Source: Plasmopara viticola (lineage: Eukaryota > Oomycota > Peronosporomycetes > Peronosporales > Peronosporaceae). From it: a stretch of DNA of 64,000 nucleotides. Below are positions 1 through 12,700 of the stretch, piece after piece (within the stretch, counting starts at the first letter, position 1; each line of letters opens with the position of its first letter). The notes beneath the pieces were generated by a model that did not search any database, was not told the origin of the DNA, and worked only from the letters and a program-made list of their open reading frames with translations. The stretch is taken from positions 1 through 64,000 of the forward strand of contig MBPM02000011.1 of the NCBI GenBank assembly GCA_001695595.3. The letters run 5' to 3'. A program made the translations under genes and the position numbers.

Positions 1-2199
1 GCTTTGCTTTTGCAAGTTTGACTTGGGTAACATCCGGAAAATCCACTGCTCACAACACCATCACAAAGAAGTCTTTTAAACCTATCAGATTTACGACTTC
101 TCACAGATTAATTGTACGTGAAATCAACACGATGTGGTGGCGGACTTTAAATTGACGCCAAAAGAACCCAACGCTCTTCGGCAGAGAAATACTGCTCTAT
201 TTCTTTCTTTCAATATAACACATCCTATGACCATAGAATCCAATCAGAGATCCAACTGAAAAGTCTGACTTTCAGGCCAAAAGATCGGAAAATTATCGAG
301 TGCTGGTCAGTCAGTACCTAAATTTTTTGGAGTGATCAAAACCCAAAAATTCCAAACAACCGATTGTATTACACATAATTATTTTTGTGCATATCGCCGG
401 CGTAAATGCACCTCAGTACAGCCAAGATTGTCTAATTGCTTGGGCAGAGTGTAGCCAATCCGGTCCGGAAGGCCGTTAGCCGAACGTTTTCAGCCTTTGT
501 ATTTCAGCAAGCTTGTCATCGCGTGAGTTCCATAGGTCGTTTGATACGTTCCTGCATACTCCTTCCTGCGATTTTTCTCACCGAGTCATCAATCTTGATG
601 TCTTTTCTAGTCATCTAGTATTTGCCTCTTACATATATTGCCATCTGTCAGATTCAGCAAAAAAACTTTTCGTGAAAGAAAATCTGGCATCTTATCCGGC
701 AGCTTTTATTGGGGCATGGTATACCGGGATCGTATTTAATTCAATACACAAATCGCTGATCAACCTTAGTGTTCATGATCTTAGTGTTTACTGGCTTGAC
801 AGGGAAACCGGTCCGGTGGTACACCACATCCATGACGTGATTATCAGAACAAATTTCTTATTTCCCGTAGGGAATAACATTCAGGTGATCAAACAATGCT
901 CCAAATGGGTGTATAATACTTATTTCTTTTTACTAAAGAAAATGCTTCTTTCCTATTTACTATCGAACTTAACTGCAATTTGTGTAAAATTAACCATCTA
1001 TTACTACCTCACCTGATAGCCTACTCGTTCATGCCATCCGTGGTACCAGTTTCTGCACATCCTCTTTATCATACACAGACACAACCTTGGAAATTTGATA
1101 CGTGATCTCGCTCAGTGTGTGTCGGAAGACCAATGTTCGGCCACGGGCGTTTGTGACTCTCGAGACCTGAGATCTTAACTATCGCTTAGTACCTGGAAAA
1201 AGACATTATAGGATTTCTGCATCTGAAAATTGCCAGTGTCACGGATCTCTTCGACATAATCAGTATCGACACGAGTCTCCAACATGGTGTCTGTTCGACA
1301 CGAATTTTCAAAGGAGAGTTATGGTTTGTTCGGCTTGTGAGTGGCAATGTTGTGCGACACAAGTGGTGTGTCAAACGTCAATAAAGAAATTACAATTGCC
1401 AGATTGTAAAAATAGGACATTTATTTTAAAAAGCCAATAACTTCCCGACAGTTTCCGGTAATTTCCTGGCAGCCCCTGTTATGAGTTATCTGGAGAAGTT
1501 TGTATGATCTATTAAAAAAAATTGTCATCTCTAGCGTCCCCCCTGTTTTTATTCAATCGGAGAAATTCTTGGCACAAATTTGAATCTCAAAGACTGGCGT
1601 ACCTCAAACTCCCGCTCAATTCTTCAAATGTGAAAATTTGACTCCTATCTAGGAATTCAATCATCGCAATTCTCTCATATAAGGTGTGTTTTGATCCATC
1701 GCAAGATTGAACCATCAGCGGTAACATCTTAATTCTACTGGAACAAGCGGGGGGGGGGGGTGGATCACAACAAAAGAATGTTGCTACATGACACATCGCT
1801 CTCGCTCAGTGACCTCGATGCAGCAGCAATAAATTATCACAGCCTTAAAACACACTATTGAAAGCTCTCATCTCTACGTCATGATCAGCATAAAACACCT
1901 CGCCGAGCTCACGTACACTTTGAAAATGCGAAGTCGGCGATTTATACTCATGCGCGCGCTCTAAATTATGGAATTAGAGCTTTGAGATTGGAGCGGTTAC
2001 ACTCGAAATTTTTCTCGTTTTACAGCGCTCGGAAGCTGGTTGAGTCCTTCTCAAGCATCAAGCTCCGTGAACGCGTGCGTTCTAGTCAGAGAACGGACTG
2101 AAAAAGCAGGATTACACTTCAACTCAACAAGTCAACAACTTCCTCTTGGAGAGAAGAAGGACTTTTGCAGAGCACAACCACCAGCCATACCTTCATTGT
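1..2199. other. Gene-poor stretch, no supported gene
   Basis: I see no recognisable gene here. The longest open frame, at 513-1016 on the plus strand (about 167 codons), has no ATG until near its end and matches no family I know, so it is probably chance or decayed coding DNA. A G-homopolymer of about ten bases lies near 1750. Base composition is AT-rich and stops are frequent in all frames. Confidence 0.5.
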
Positions 2200-3757
2200 T
2201 CGGCTCATCTTTGAGGAAGCGCTTTGGAGACAACAAAGCGACAGGCTGTTATCGACCTAACGCAAACAGGGGTACACCTAACCACATTTTAACATCGTTG
2301 CGGCAAAATAATGCATGACTGTACGCTACGCCTCAAATTTCTACGACGTCCTACGCGCTCATTGGGTGGGGATACTGGCTGGGAGGACGCCAATCCAGAT
2401 CAGAGAGTCTTTCGGCAAATACTTTTTTTTCAACAGGATAGCTAGAACAGAGTCACGCATCTTTTTTGTATCGCGGACTGCGGAAGAAATCTGTTCAAAA
2501 TATAGCCGCGGGAAGCTCTTGGACACAACGTACAGGCCAGATATTTACGGACTTCCTGGTCGATGGAACTGCGACAAACCACACCTTCACCTTTGCATAT
2601 TGTTTCGTGCGCGGTGAAACAAGGAGCGACTACGGCTAGGCGGTGAGCAAGACTGAAGGCGAAGTTCGCAGAATTCCATATTTAGAAACCAGTGTCGTCA
2701 CCGACCGCGAGCTTGCTCTTATCGCTACGTTCGAGAAATTGCTCCCAACAAGCAAGACAGTCTTGTGAAGTTGGCACATTAGCAAAACAAGGCTTGACTC
2801 TTAAGAGAGCCTTTTGGAGATTAACAATTTTGATACACGCTAGAACGCCGGCCGCATACGAGGCGCATCTGAAAGTGCACAGAGAATGGCGCTACCCCAT
2901 ATCATGCACTACCTTATGCCAACCTGGCTTCAATACAAAGAAAAGCTTGTTAGTGCATGGCTGCTAGATGTCTTTCATTTAGGAAACACCGCCACGTCAC
3001 GTGTGGATAGTGCTAATGCTGCACTAAATGATGGATTGCTGTATCCATCAGTCATTTATTTCAACAAACGTACTGTACGCCGACTATCCCTTTTGCTTTT
3101 TCTTTTAGGCAACCTGCTGAATGTCAATAAAGCGATCAGCCTAGAGTGCGACTCTCAGCTGGCACTTGTCAATTACCATCACACAAAAGATGATGTATGA
3201 CATGGACCAGTATTTGCATTGCTTGCGGGCAAAGTCTCCCTTGCTGCAATTAACGGTGCTTCCACCGGTAACAAATCCGCAACAACAATCCAGAGATGAG
3301 TTGTCGCGGCTTACTCAAATCGACCACGGAATACCCCTTTGCCCTTGACTTTCGATAGCGATCCGCTCAGCCTCTCATCGTGAAAGACCTCGACACGCAA
3401 TGGTTGCTACAAGCTCCAGTGTCTTTGGCTGTCTGCGCCGTCGCTCCGGAACGCTCCATGAGCGAAATGTTGTTTCAATTCTCGGAGGCTTGCAAAAACA
3501 AAGCTCGCAACATCAATTGTGTCGGATGCTTGGCGGTTCCCACCGTGGAGGTTCCGCCACTTGCACCATCGCATGGCCGGCTGTCTGGGTCGACTCGGCG
3601 GCTCCCTTCTCAATTCGACAACGTGGAAATTGAAATCAGCGAGGTTCCATCACTCCGCAGATGTAGAGATTGCAAAGAGACAGGTTACAATGCACGATTT
3701 TGCCGGCAACATACCATGACACTTGCTGTCACGACGGTACCATCAATCGGTAAGTGA
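2200..3757 (+). pseudogene. MULE-type transposase remnant (FAR1-like), multiply frameshifted
   Basis: This is the relic of a Mutator-like transposase that would have cut and pasted a DNA transposon. Reading across frames gives the expected order of motifs. A segment resembling NHILTSLRQNN lies near 2280. The central domain follows, with LLDTTYRPDIYGLP near 2517, then TFTFAYCFVRGETRSDYG near 2590 and VVTDRELALIATFEKLLP near 2693. FHLGNTATSRVD lies near 2974. The C-terminal zinc knuckle CRDCKETGYNARFC lies near 3664. At least three frame changes and in-frame stops break it, so it cannot make a transposase. No terminal inverted repeats were identified, so the element's ends are unknown and the boundaries given are those of recognisable coding sequence. 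The family assignment rests on motif order and on the FHLGNTxTSRV signature common to oomycete MULEs. Confidence 0.75.
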
Positions 3758-4540
3758 ACTGCTTTTGTAACGTGCCTGACACTTCCAAATCTCAATTTAT
3801 ACGCTTACTCTTTTAGATCAATCTACAGCATCTCATTAAGTAGTAGATATAAACACTGCAAATAATTCTTGAAGATGTTTTTATAATTCTATTATACGTC
3901 GCTCAATTTATGATGTGTATTCCACAAAATTGCGTAACAAGGAGGGCATCTAGTTCGGAAATTGAATTACTCCTATTGGATAAAACAGAGGGGGTACCGA
4001 GAAGATAATATATTACTTTCATTGGTTGATACAACTCCTATATAAAAACAGGTACCAAATAGTGCCGGGAAGGTAACGGTTCCCTATTTCCTTATCATAA
4101 TAAATGTCAGGTATCTGGATTCACGCCTCTTCGAAAAGCGTTCAGATTTCAAATGTTGATGTGCGCGCCCCACTATGCACCTATTTGTCTCGAGATGTAG
4201 AAGCGAATTTCGTACATGCTGTGAGCGAGGAGGGAGAGGTTTACCTCATGCAAACGTGTACTTGTCCTTCTGTCAGGTTTCTGCGAGGAGGGAGAGGTTT
4301 ACCTGTACTTGTCCTTCTGTCAGTTTTTTTTGCTCCTCGATCTGCTATACATGTCCAAACTTTCGTGCTAATCGTAAGTAGATATAATCTTTAAGTCAAG
4401 AGGATAACGGTCGTTTTTGCACAAAATTTTAGCAGTGTGTTTTACACACTTACATATTCATCACATATTTTTTCCTCCAATAGACTTCGTTATCGACAGA
4501 AATGATAGTTTGGTTAAGCATATGACATCATAGAAATAGC
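3758..4540. other. Intergenic, upstream of the TatD gene
   Basis: No gene is supported. The stretch holds a TATA-like run (ctatataaaa near 4038), a partial tandem duplication at 4225-4324, and the presumed promoter of the downstream TatD-family gene. Confidence 0.5.
4225..4324. repeat. Imperfect tandem duplication, two units
   Basis: A unit beginning gcgaggagggagaggtttac occurs at 4225 and again at 4283. Both copies end in cttgtccttctgtcag. The second copy lacks about 11 bases present in the first. It lies in non-coding DNA upstream of the TatD gene. Confidence 0.8.
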
Positions 4541-5532
4541 ATGGAAAAGACTGAGCTATCTACTAACGCTTGGTACTACGTCCACAATCCCGCCTTTCCC
4601 TTTGAAAATTATTTGAAGAAGACGTCGTACCATAAAAGCTCATGCCGTAAACCAGCGCCAAATCCTATCACAATGAGCGAAGGACCCGTGTCGACTTTGA
4701 CTCTAGATACTTCTCTGGAGCTGTTTGACTTTGATTGCAATTTGACCCACGAAGATCTTTGTGGTAATGTCGATGCACTGATCCGACAAGCGGCAGCAGT
4801 TGGCGTGAAGGAGATGCTAGTGCCTGGGGCTACCATAGAGGAGTCACAGCGAGCCATCAAGCTTTGCAGACAATACCCGACCAAGCTCTTTTCGACTGCA
4901 GGAGTGCATCCTTACTATGCTCGAGTAATGCCGACAGACGAGGAGCTTACTATACTACGGAGTCTCGTTGACTTAAAGGAAGTCCGAGCAGTGGGGGAGT
5001 GTGGTCTTGACTACTCGCTTAATTTTCCGATACCTGAGCTTCAGAAAAAGTGGTTTGCTGAGCAGCTTGTGATGGCCTGTGCACTTAAAAAACCGCTTTT
5101 CTTGCACGAACGACTAGCGCACCAAGATTTTATCCGGCTTATTGATGAAGCAAAAGAAAAATTTAATGGATATTTCCCCCCGGCTGTCGTTCACTGCTTC
5201 ACTGGTAGTGAGGAAGAGTTGAAGGTCTACATCGCGCGTGGGACGACTGGTACATTGGTATCACGGGGTTCATATGCAAGAAGCAAGGTGTCGCCTTGAA
5301 AAAAATGGTAAAGCACGTACCGCTGAATCGTCTCGTACTTGAGACAGATGCACCATACATGGGATTCTCCAAATGTCGACGTGCTGAGCTTTTTGGTCTT
5401 AATAAACAGTATCCAAATGTGCCCAGTGCCATGCCGTTAGTGGCTGAAGCTGTAGCGTGTGCCCTAGGCCGCTCGACGCAGGAAATTGCTTGCCTAACTC
5501 GAGCCAATGCCCGTCGATTTTTGCGCCTGTAG
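4541..5532 (+). CDS. TatD-family metal-dependent deoxyribonuclease, one frameshift
   Basis: The product belongs to the TatD hydrolase family (TIM-barrel, metal-dependent DNase/3'-5' exonuclease; TATDN1-like in eukaryotes). The first frame covers 4541-5299 and the second resumes by 5296-5532. Visible motifs are FDFDCNLTH (as in true TatD and TATDN1, which lack the HxH of YcfH), FSTAGVHPY, AVGECGLDY, the metal-ligand region FLHERLAH, VVHCFTGS, then YIGITGF in the shifted frame and LETDAPYMGF. An ATG at 4673 begins closer to the family N-terminus than the ATG at 4541, and is my preferred start. Eight nucleotides separate the ARG and YIG codons near 5243-5256 where one codon is expected, which shifts the frame. 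That is either a real 5-nt insertion that inactivates the gene or a sequence error. An AATAAA lies at 5565-5570, 33 nt past the stop. It converges on the PH-domain gene. Confidence 0.85.
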
Positions 5533-5822
5533 CTTCCACAATGAAGTTTGTAATGTTAACTTTCAATAAAGCTGACTTTATAGAATCTGAGTTGAATATT
5601 TACCATGCGCGTAATTTGAATTACCCGACTTTTAAAAGTCATGCAACAAAAATTTCGGCTTAGCTCTCTGCTAGTCCATTTAAATAAAAGATGTTCTTCG
5701 AGTGGAGTGATATTTTTTTCTTACAGTCTTCTATTAAATATGAACCTCGGCACTTCACTTTTGATGGGACTCATTATAGTGTTTATCTAATTTTCGTGTC
5801 CACGGTAGTCAACATTTTATGA

Positions 5823-6547
5823 CTAACTTATATGTGCCGTCTCGTCAGTTGAAGAGAAGCACTTAACGTCATTGCGCCGCCTGGCTCGCGTAGCTAATGG
5901 CATGTCGCTTGAAATAACCTTTGGGGTTGTGACCTCAACACCCATCGTAAGTGGGTAAGCTCGTCTTTTCGAGATTGCAGAGTTAGCGTATATCACATCA
6001 TCGGAATTAAAATCTAAATTAATACTGTGCAGCGTAAGGTCCGTCGATCGTAATAGCTTCAATTTGAGTCGATGCATAATCATCATCACACGCAAAGCTT
6101 TGGCTTCGTCTTCAAAAGCAGCAATCACTGTCGTATCCTTCCAGTTTCGACGGCGCCATGTGCGCAATGCATGAATCCACTGGCCTTGAGCCACGACGGT
6201 AGAGGCACCTAGTACAATGCGGATATGTGGGAGATGTCGGATTGGGCGATCCGTGTCGTGCATCGAGCGGACGGGGCACAACTCGACGCAAAAGCAATTA
6301 GGCGTCAATCCACCGTCTACGGGCTGGACCAATACGCGGTGGCGAGTGAGAGAAAATTGACCCATAAAGCGTCCGTCCTTCTTGTCGTAATATTGAAGCA
6401 AGCCACCTTCTAGTTCAAAGTAGAGAGGATCCTGAGGTAATACGTGTAAGCGGATCAGCAACGGCACAAACATAAGACAGGATAACATTGACGAACCGCC
6501 TGTCGTCCAAAATCGTGAAGCAGCAAGTAGCCCTCGTAGTCCGCCAT
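5823..6547 (-). CDS. PH-domain protein, two segments
   Basis: The main frame (6488 down to 5823) contains a pleckstrin-homology core: LYFELEGGLLQYYDKKDG, GQFSLTRHRVLVQP, then the C-terminal helix region QGQWIHALRTWRRRNW. PH domains usually bind phosphoinositides or proteins at membranes. The upstream segment from the ATG at 6547 reads MADYEGYLLLHDFGRQAVRQ followed by CYPVL, which is the first PH strand pair, but it is in a different frame. The two join in frame if a short intron ends at the CAG before 6447 (47 or 65 nt depending on donor). Neither candidate donor is a strong consensus, so a frameshift is the alternative. The C-terminal half (about 100 residues) after the PH domain is basic and unassigned. 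It converges with the TatD gene about 290 bp away. Confidence 0.65.
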
Positions 6548-6867
6548 GGTATAAGTATTGTACTGTAGTATTCTGCGCAGGCGTTTGATCGAACTCAGTA
6601 TCAACACTTTAACGGCCTTTAAGCTATTTTTTTCGTACTGCGGCGTTCGCCTACGCGTCAGCCTGTCCTACTGAGGTATCTGGTCTGCCATACGGTTATT
6701 GAAATTTCAGCTGACGTACTTTATTATAATTAAGCTCGCATCAGAAAAGGGTTGTACAATTGTAAATTAGATGCTCTGAAAATTAATACAAGAGACCTGC
6801 CAGATTTTGTAAACGTGCATTTTTATTAACATTTGCGTAGGTGGCCAATAGCTTGCAAGTTAAAAGA

Positions 6868-7203
6868 TTATTTGTGTGAGCCCGAAAGCGGCAAGGAGTC
6901 ATAAACACGCAGACAGCTCAAAGCTGAGCCTAGGAGGGCATCAAGAATGATCACCGGCTCACATGTTTGGCGTTGTAAGTCTCCACCGCGCAATACAAGT
7001 TCGCGCGTTTGCGCCGTTGTAATCGGTGACACGACAGCAGTGGTTACGAAATAGGTCTTGATTCCGAAATTGAAGAGAACTTTGCACAGCGAAAGCGTGC
7101 AGGAAGATACATATATATGATCTTTTAATAAATTACCGTTCAGTATTTTATATCTCGAAGTGTGCACTAAACTATTTGTTTGCCGTAAAACTGGTTCCAC
7201 CAA
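6868..7203 (-). other. Unassigned open frame, possible gene fragment
   Basis: An open frame of about 111 codons on the minus strand ends at 6868 and has no ATG at its 5' end. Its last 70 residues look protein-like (TYFVTTAVVSPITTAQTREL and later VIILDALLGSALSCLRVYD), with few rare residues and regular hydrophobic spacing. I do not recognise the family. It could be the last exon of a decayed gene, or a chance frame. Confidence 0.3.
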
Positions 7204-9728
7204 AAGTAATCTATCTACACACTAAAGTCAATTTTGCAATAGTACATTTGAACAAAGAAATCAATCAGTCTTGGTTTTCAGTCTCCCGGAATTAGGCAGA
7301 TACAGAACGAAGGTCGAAGACCTCAACTTACGCTTTAGTATACTAAATTCTATGGCAGCGAAGCTGGACCTTGCTTCACTTATCATTTAAGGCTTTCGAG
7401 CGGATAAACAAACTCCAATTCGAAACTCTACGTAACAACTTGTTACGTCATCCCCTACAAAGGCTTGAAATACAGTCGATAGCATGCTATCTATATCTCG
7501 TTGGCTTTAAGTATTAAGCCAATTTAGCCACAACGGTCACCAAGAAGATAGCAAAGAACTTTTTATCAGCCGCATCTAGCAAAAGCCAAGATAACTTCCA
7601 CGAGAATTGCTTCCATGTTAGTTGTATCGGCTTCAAAGGGGCCTCTACACCAAAAGGAACCTCTTCGCCGAATTTTTTGCATATAACAAAGACTACTTCG
7701 CAATGAACGCTGCACCTACCACCTGCACAGTGGTAAGAGAGCTTGAAAAGATCGCCCATTACAGGGACACTGACCTAAGGAAAGCTTTGAAATGGCCTCC
7801 CACTTCACTGTGGCAAAAGAATGTGCGTCTATAGTTCCATCTCGTTCGGTAGCTCGAGACACCTCCGCCTTTAGGCGATGATAGATCTTCCGTCTACCTT
7901 CCCGATCTGGAAAAATACTCACCCGACAAAACAAAAGCAATGAGGTCAAGAGGCAATGTCTTGACCTGAGTTGCTCTAATTGATGGAGATAAAAGAAAGC
8001 TAAGGACAACAACCCTCGATACTTTCCTCGCCCTGAGCATAGTGTGCTAGAAGCTATGAGAATCGCCTATCGCCGTGTACATCCCGTGAGAGGTCTAGAC
8101 AGCGGTTCGTGAGAAGCTAGGAAACAAGGGTGGCTGGCACATGTCATAGGCACAACTTTAGGTATCGTCGCCCTCTCGGCTATCTTGAAGACCAATTTTG
8201 CGATCAAAATTAGAACGTCAGGGGATAACAACTCGAAGCCCGACTTGTTGACCAAACCACTTGAGCTAAGGTTGGCGATAGCTCAACTTTAAAATGTTCA
8301 CGAGAAATGCTCCGAACGTAAGCTACAAGCTTTTATATAGAGTCAAATCTAACATACTGCAGAAGATCGCAGCTAGCGTACAAAATAATTAGTGATTCCT
8401 GTTTAGATTGCTGCGTCGTTGAGTAGATTTGCAGTAGCCATTCGAATACTTCCAGCGAGTTCTGTAACGAGAGAAAACTTCTTTGCTTTGTAGATTATTT
8501 TTAGTGTTTGCATCACAATGCAAATCACATGGAGGTGTCGTTGGCCTTGGCAGTCAAGATGCGTTGAAGAACGCTACTCTCGCCTAAAGTTTTGCTGATT
8601 CTTCTCCGTGAGCAGCAGCAATTTGTGTGCGGCCAAAAAGAAGCGCCTGAGGTCGTTTACAGGTTTAGTTCTGGTGGGCAGACCGCAGCCTTTTCAAGCC
8701 ATTTGTGGATGATATGAACTTTCTTTAACCATGTGAATCATAATCTTGACAATTAAGTGGACAACCGCGTAACTGGTACGGTGTCAAATTTGCGATGGAA
8801 AGTCGCTATAATTTCATACCAGCAAGAGACTCGGCCGACTATTATAAATTGCACAAGTCTATGCGGGTGTTCTCAGCCGCCGTATAGCCACCCGTACTTG
8901 CTTCACCTGCAAAGGCAAAAAATTATCCAGATTTACACAAGACTTGGAGTCCTGGGAGTCGAAATACAGTTTTAATTGCTTTGATTCAATTGTAGGGTGC
9001 GTCAACATTGTATAAGGGAAGCCAGCAGTATCCCAAAAACTTTATTTCATTTAATAAAGCTACTTATCTTTTTATTTCCATGCTTGCCCAAAAATGATTT
9101 TGCTTATCTTAAGGAGGTACAATCGCATCTATTGCTCCTCTAATTACGGTCGGCCAACTCTCTGCAAAGTGCAATTGCAGCTTAAGCAAGGAAGCGGTCA
9201 CAGACTAGAGACATGATTAAAAGTTTTTTTAGTCTTCCCCTACTTATCATATGCTTTGAAAGTCGCACAGCTCCATCATATCTTAGCCTATTTGCATTGA
9301 AAAGTTTTGAGCACAGAGATACGAGAAATGCATCGTTAGAAGCATATTTTACGAAGCGGCTCACGAGTAGAGCGCTTCAGCACACATACTGCGTAGTGTG
9401 ACAGCCTCGTTGTTTTTTTTGTAAATCAATATAGTGGAACAAGGGCTAAATGCACCATTTAGCTAAAAAGACAAATACCACTATGCCCGTGTTGATATTA
9501 AAAACAACGTTGCGGCTTATACTTAATTTACAGGCAGTTGGTACTGACAGACTTTGTAACAGAGCCGTGAGCCGTGTGCTCGACCCATCAGCAGGTCTTA
9601 CATAGTTGGCTTCTAATTATGCATGTGGATCCATCAATATACTGTGGAAATTGAGAAGGACGCTATCCATCTGTCAAAATGGTTGCTGATTAAAGCATCA
9701 TGTGCCTTTAGAGCTATATCGTATTTCA

Positions 9729-9790
9729 GGTCTTTGTCGCTAGGGGCGATGGATTTGCCGGTCTTTGTCGCTAAGGGCGATGAATTTACC
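9729..9790. repeat. Direct tandem repeat, 31 bp x 2
   Basis: Two adjacent 31-bp units begin ggtctttgtcgcta at 9729 and 9760. They differ at three positions, so the duplication is fairly recent relative to its surroundings. Confidence 0.85.
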
Positions 9791-12700
9791 GATAAGTCTA
9801 CCCATAGTTTGAAAGACCGTATACGCTAATTTATGGTTTAATTGCTACTAATTTTCAGCAGTAATCGCACAGCCTCTCGCATGATCGCAAGCAGCGCTTA
9901 GAGCCTCTGTCTCCTCCATAGGGGTTAGATTGGGTATTCACTAAACGTTTTGCTTGGTGCAATAAAAAATACCTTAATTTAACCACTCATTCTATAGTTC
10001 GAATAGAAGAAACAGAGGCTATGCGGGACCAGCATAGTGAGCATTGTTCTTGTGCAAATTGCTTGCTTAACCTACCTCTTCTTTTAATTTTTCTGGGGGC
10101 GTGGCCTGGACCAAGTCAATTCTGCATACAAAGTAGGTAGGACCCAGTTTAAATGCTCACAGCTTCAGACGCTCGTTTGAGTCGAGAATATCGCTTTAAG
10201 CTCATGACCAATGGAATCAGCCCTCCAGCGAACGTCTTTCGGACGAGTTCCTTTGCGTCAATCGACATTCCGCCAACATTCGTGCTTTAACTCTTTGAAC
10301 GCCTAAGTTCAGAAAAGTGAGGCTAAATTTGTAGCCGTGGGACTCGTATCACCAAGCAGAATCGCTCAATGGTATTTTCTTTGTATGTCACGCTCGCCTG
10401 AGCTACACGCTCGCAAGTCTTAGCATCGCACACTTTGTGCTTGCGAATAAGCATCGCGTACCCTATGTACTCCGTGGTCGTTTTTTATTGATATTTGTGT
10501 CCGATGAGTCAAAGACATAACGTATAGCTTCGCCTTTGTACAAGAAGACAAATTGCAAGGGGAATAAGCTCAGTCCTACCGTATATTTATTTCCAGACGG
10601 AGCACACGTTCGAGCCCGACGAGGCGGCTGTGATCGCTCAAGAGCTATGTCAGGTATCATGGGTACCTTTGATATTTGATACTTTGGCCTCATGAGGATG
10701 CTTAGCGTGATATTAGCCTCACTGGCCAGGTTGTTTAGCACCTTTGTAGACCACCGATCTCGGTTGGCTTTTTTTAAAGAGACAAGAGCTGTACTTACGG
10801 TATTCACGCCTAATGAATTTTTAAGAACGATGAAAGGCTTTTTTAGTGCTTGAAACCAATATACAAAAGGTGCTTGGACTGCTAGGACTGTGCAAATTTT
10901 TCAGCATAGTCGATGAACGAATGGAGCTGTACAAGTAGTATGGGTCTGCACGGCTAAAATCTGCCAGCGGATCACAGTTATGCAGCTTATGCTTTGCAAT
11001 ACAATACTATATTGAGAACTCTTCTGCAGCGGTCATCAGGGGCCTTTGAAGCTAGCTTTACGCTTAGCTCCAGCAATGCGCCCACGATACCAAGTCAGTC
11101 TTGCCAAAGTAGGGCTCGAACTTTACGAGCTTTCGGAATGAGCATAATCGCTTTACGATAAACGATACTCATTATTGTCCTGAAATCGACATCGCCCGAG
11201 AGCGCTTCTTTTAAGATAGTGGAACAATACTTTGATGTCGAGAAAGAAGAAAAACCGAAGTTTTAGCGTCATTCGATTAAGTAATTTATTTAATTTAATT
11301 TTCCTCTGTATGGAAAATGTACCTCTTGAGCTGGCAAATAATTTTGCCGCTAATCTCAATTGTAAATGCGTTAAGCACCGCAGCTTCAAGACCCCCGAGA
11401 CTTGTTGATCCGGCTTTCGAGCATCAAAAGAGTATTCTTATTGCTCTGCGAGAAAGTTGCTCGAGCCTTATCTCTCAAGAAAAAGGCTGCGCCACTATGT
11501 GCTCATATTTATCATCTTATGGGCCAATCTCTTAAAGCTGTGTTTGCGTAGAACCTCTCGCTAGCGCTTCTTCAATCTAATCCAAATCAAATTACAGCTT
11601 GAGTAAACTAACACAGGCCACTGGGTAAGCTCAGATTTATTCAGGCTGTCAAGAGGATACTCCAAGCTTCTTTCGGCCATGACCTTAGATAGTCTGGTGC
11701 AGCGCGATTGCAGTTTAATTTAAAAAGAGCATTTATTGTCGCTAATGGCAAGTTGTTTACATTTGTTTTAACCCAGTGTTATGTTTGAAACTTCATTTAT
11801 TATATCCGTACTTTAATTAAAATATTTTCGGTCTAAGTCTTGGTTTCATTCGTTCTATTGCGTACGCGTCGCAAGAGATTAGGTCTTATAGACTCACAAA
11901 CTTCGATTTTCTAGCGCATTGTGCCAGGGTAAGACGCTAAGCCAAACCAAGACCAAATCCTCTGGCGACGTTAACGAAGCGCGGGGGATAGCCCCTTTTT
12001 GTTCATAATGATCGGTCTTGCTTAATACATAAATAAAGAGTGTGTGCATGCAGCTTCAAAGCTTCTATATGTCAGCGACTGCATCGATCCCCACTAACTG
12101 ACTCTAGAAATTCATATTGTAGAAAGTTACGGTCGAGTACTAGCGCTGCTGCTTCCGACATAGTTCTTGGCGACTTAAAGACTTTACTATGAACCCCGTT
12201 CGTTATCGTTGCCACATTAATAATTTGATGCAGAACACCGTCAAATTCAGATTTACTATAATGCAAGCCTTATTTGAATTATAACTCGTTAGAACTGACT
12301 TTCATTTCAATCACATGCTCTAGGACAGCTTTAAGCTGCATCCAGCGTAACCAGCCATCGACAGTGTTTAATGGATCTGCAGAGAGCTCGCTTTTGGAGG
12401 TGTTTTGCACATAATTTCGCTCCTTTCACTATCTTTAATTGAAGCAAAGCCAGGTGTTTGCGATCATTTAGCGTTTTTACAAATAAATTTACGTTCTTGT
12501 CGGATTTAAATTAAAAAAGCGTTTGAAGATGTACATATTTTATCGGCAATTCGTCTAATCTATTGGCGATAAATTCGTCTCCACACCTAGAGCCCATAAT
12601 GAAGTTCTTTTCGGTCTCTTCGTTTGTTTCGGCAGAGCTAATAGTACCAACTGTAGTTAGTAAGCCTTCGCATTTTCTTAGTCGCCACCCTGCAATACGA

